Below, one piece after another: positions 63,329 to 64,000 of a stretch of 64,000 nucleotides of DNA. A model generated the notes under the pieces. That model was given only the letters and a program-made list of their open reading frames with translations, did not search any database and was not told the DNA's origin. The stretch is from Ornithinibacter aureus. GTDB lineage: Bacteria; Actinomycetota; Actinomycetes; Actinomycetales; Dermatophilaceae. Position 1 is the first letter of the stretch. The number at the start of each line of letters is the position of its first letter. A program made the translations under genes and the position numbers. The stretch lies in contig NZ_VMSB01000001.1 in assembly GCF_009858245.1 (NCBI RefSeq), forward strand, positions 868,001 through 932,000. Direction: 5' to 3'.

Positions 63329-64000
63329 TCAGCGCTCGATGGCGGGCGCCACCCGCGGGAACTGGTCCTTGGCGTTGCGGGCGAACCGGCTGAGCATGTA
63401 CGCGTCGACGCCGCCACCGACGGCAGCGCCGACGACGGGCACGAGGCGCCCCAGCCGCGCGAAGGACTTGGTGCCGACCTGGGCGAGCAACCGGAAGCCG
63501 ATGCCCTTCTGCACCACCATGAGCACCGGCCCGGGCAGTCGCTGCACGGCCAGGTTGGACAGCGTCCCGCCCGGCACGACGACGTTGGCCTTGCGCAGCA
63601 GGTCGTCGGCGTCGGCGCCGACGAGGGTGAGGAGCACGGCGGTGCGGATCTGCTCCGAGGACAGGTCGTAGCCGCGCACCTTGGCGATCGAGGCCGTCAT
63701 GCGCGTGGCGAGCAGGTAGAACGCGAGCAGGTTCACCGGCAGCGCCAGCGGGAGGGTGATGAATCCACCGACGCTGGTCAGGAAGCCGGTGCCGGCCCCC
63801 TTGGTCACGTGGCTGCGAACGATCGCATCGACCGCCGCCTCGACGTCGCCGCCGTTCTCCCGCAGCGCCGCGTCGGCCTCGTGGGCGGCCGAGTCGAACC
63901 AACCCTTGCCGTCGACCCCGAGGTCGAGGATGTTCTGGACGAACTTCGTGGACTGGCGGTCCAGGACCCCTTGGTCCGCGCTAGCGGCCTGGGCCTGCTC
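63329..64000 (-). CDS. EcsC family protein, C-terminal part (cut by window edge)
   Basis: The frame is open to the right edge, so the start is beyond the window; 223 residues are visible. EcsC-like features: GAGTGFLTSVGGFITLPLALP, YDLSSEQIRTAVLLTLVG, and the closing RLVPVVGAAVGGGVDAYMLSR. It contains two or three hydrophobic segments. Family members are peripheral or integral membrane proteins of unknown role. Confidence 0.82.
   Translation of the reverse strand, partial: EQAQAASADQGVLDRQSTKFVQNILDLGVDGKGWFDSAAHEADAALRENGGDVEAAVDAIVRSHVTKGAGTGFLTSVGGFITLPLALPVNLLAFYLLATRMTASIAKVRGYDLSSEQIRTAVLLTLVGADADDLLRKANVVVPGGTLSNLAVQRLPGPVLMVVQKGIGFRLLAQVGTKSFARLGRLVPVVGAAVGGGVDAYMLSRFARNAKDQFPRVAPAIER

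Overview
The window is high-GC chromosomal DNA from an actinobacterium. Gene order matches the division and cell-wall (dcw) cluster and the DUF4191-RDD-glnA block of Micrococcales and mycobacteria. MurE carries the DNPR signature of meso- or LL-diaminopimelate ligases. I would guess an Intrasporangiaceae-like member of the Micrococcales, but this is inference from gene order and protein style.

Region 1 (1-3384) is core: a DUF4191 protein (cut by the left edge), a small membrane protein, an RDD protein and glnA. A textbook double GlnR box lies upstream of glnA.

Region 2 (3363-14773) is an 11.4-kb integrated element inserted exactly at the 3' end of glnA. It is bounded by a 26-bp perfect direct repeat that includes the last glnA codons and stop. 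It carries a tyrosine integrase, an AlpA-type excisionase, a PrimPol/SF3-helicase replication protein and a large perfect palindrome with iteron-like repeats. It also has a run of small overlapping genes and a P27-type terminase small subunit. It has no portal, capsid, tail, large terminase or conjugation gene. That is the layout of a phage satellite (PICI-like) rather than a prophage or a conjugative element. The right end holds cargo: a PASTA-like lipoprotein, a frameshifted HIRAN protein, a DUF3800 protein and a PD-(D/E)XK-like protein. The element brings its own hairpin, which now follows glnA. The ancestral glnA terminator sits stranded just outside attR.

Region 3 (14785-25474) is chromosomal. 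It holds a hypothetical gene, a small heat-shock protein with an HspR-type HAIR operator, and a class II aldolase. Next come a SatD/membrane-protein pair with a palindromic operator over a leaderless start, mtnA, a frameshifted S51 peptidase-like gene and a universal stress protein. Oligopeptidase B and a secreted 5'-nucleotidase end the region.

Region 4 (25624-32296) holds dnaE interrupted by a 373-residue endonuclease-type intein, an RluD-family pseudouridine synthase, lspA and a DksA/TraR zinc-finger protein.

Region 5 (32491-52585), all on the minus strand, is the dcw cluster. In transcription order it runs mraZ, rsmH, ftsL, ftsI, murE, murF, mraY, murD, ftsW, murG, murC, ftsQ, ftsZ, pgeF, yggS, sepF, yggT, divIVA. 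Most junctions from rsmH to ftsQ are 4-nt start/stop overlaps. MraZ-type boxes precede mraZ. DivIVA carries a 13-copy 11-residue repeat.

Region 6 (52852-64000) has a MoxR-DUF58-transglutaminase operon and the principal sigma factor with a Lys/Ala-rich repetitive N-terminal arm. It also has a second universal stress protein, metX under a SAM-IV-type riboswitch, a DUF4192 gene whose Shine-Dalgarno lies in a hairpin, a YkvA protein and an EcsC protein cut by the right edge. No tRNA, rRNA or CRISPR array was seen.
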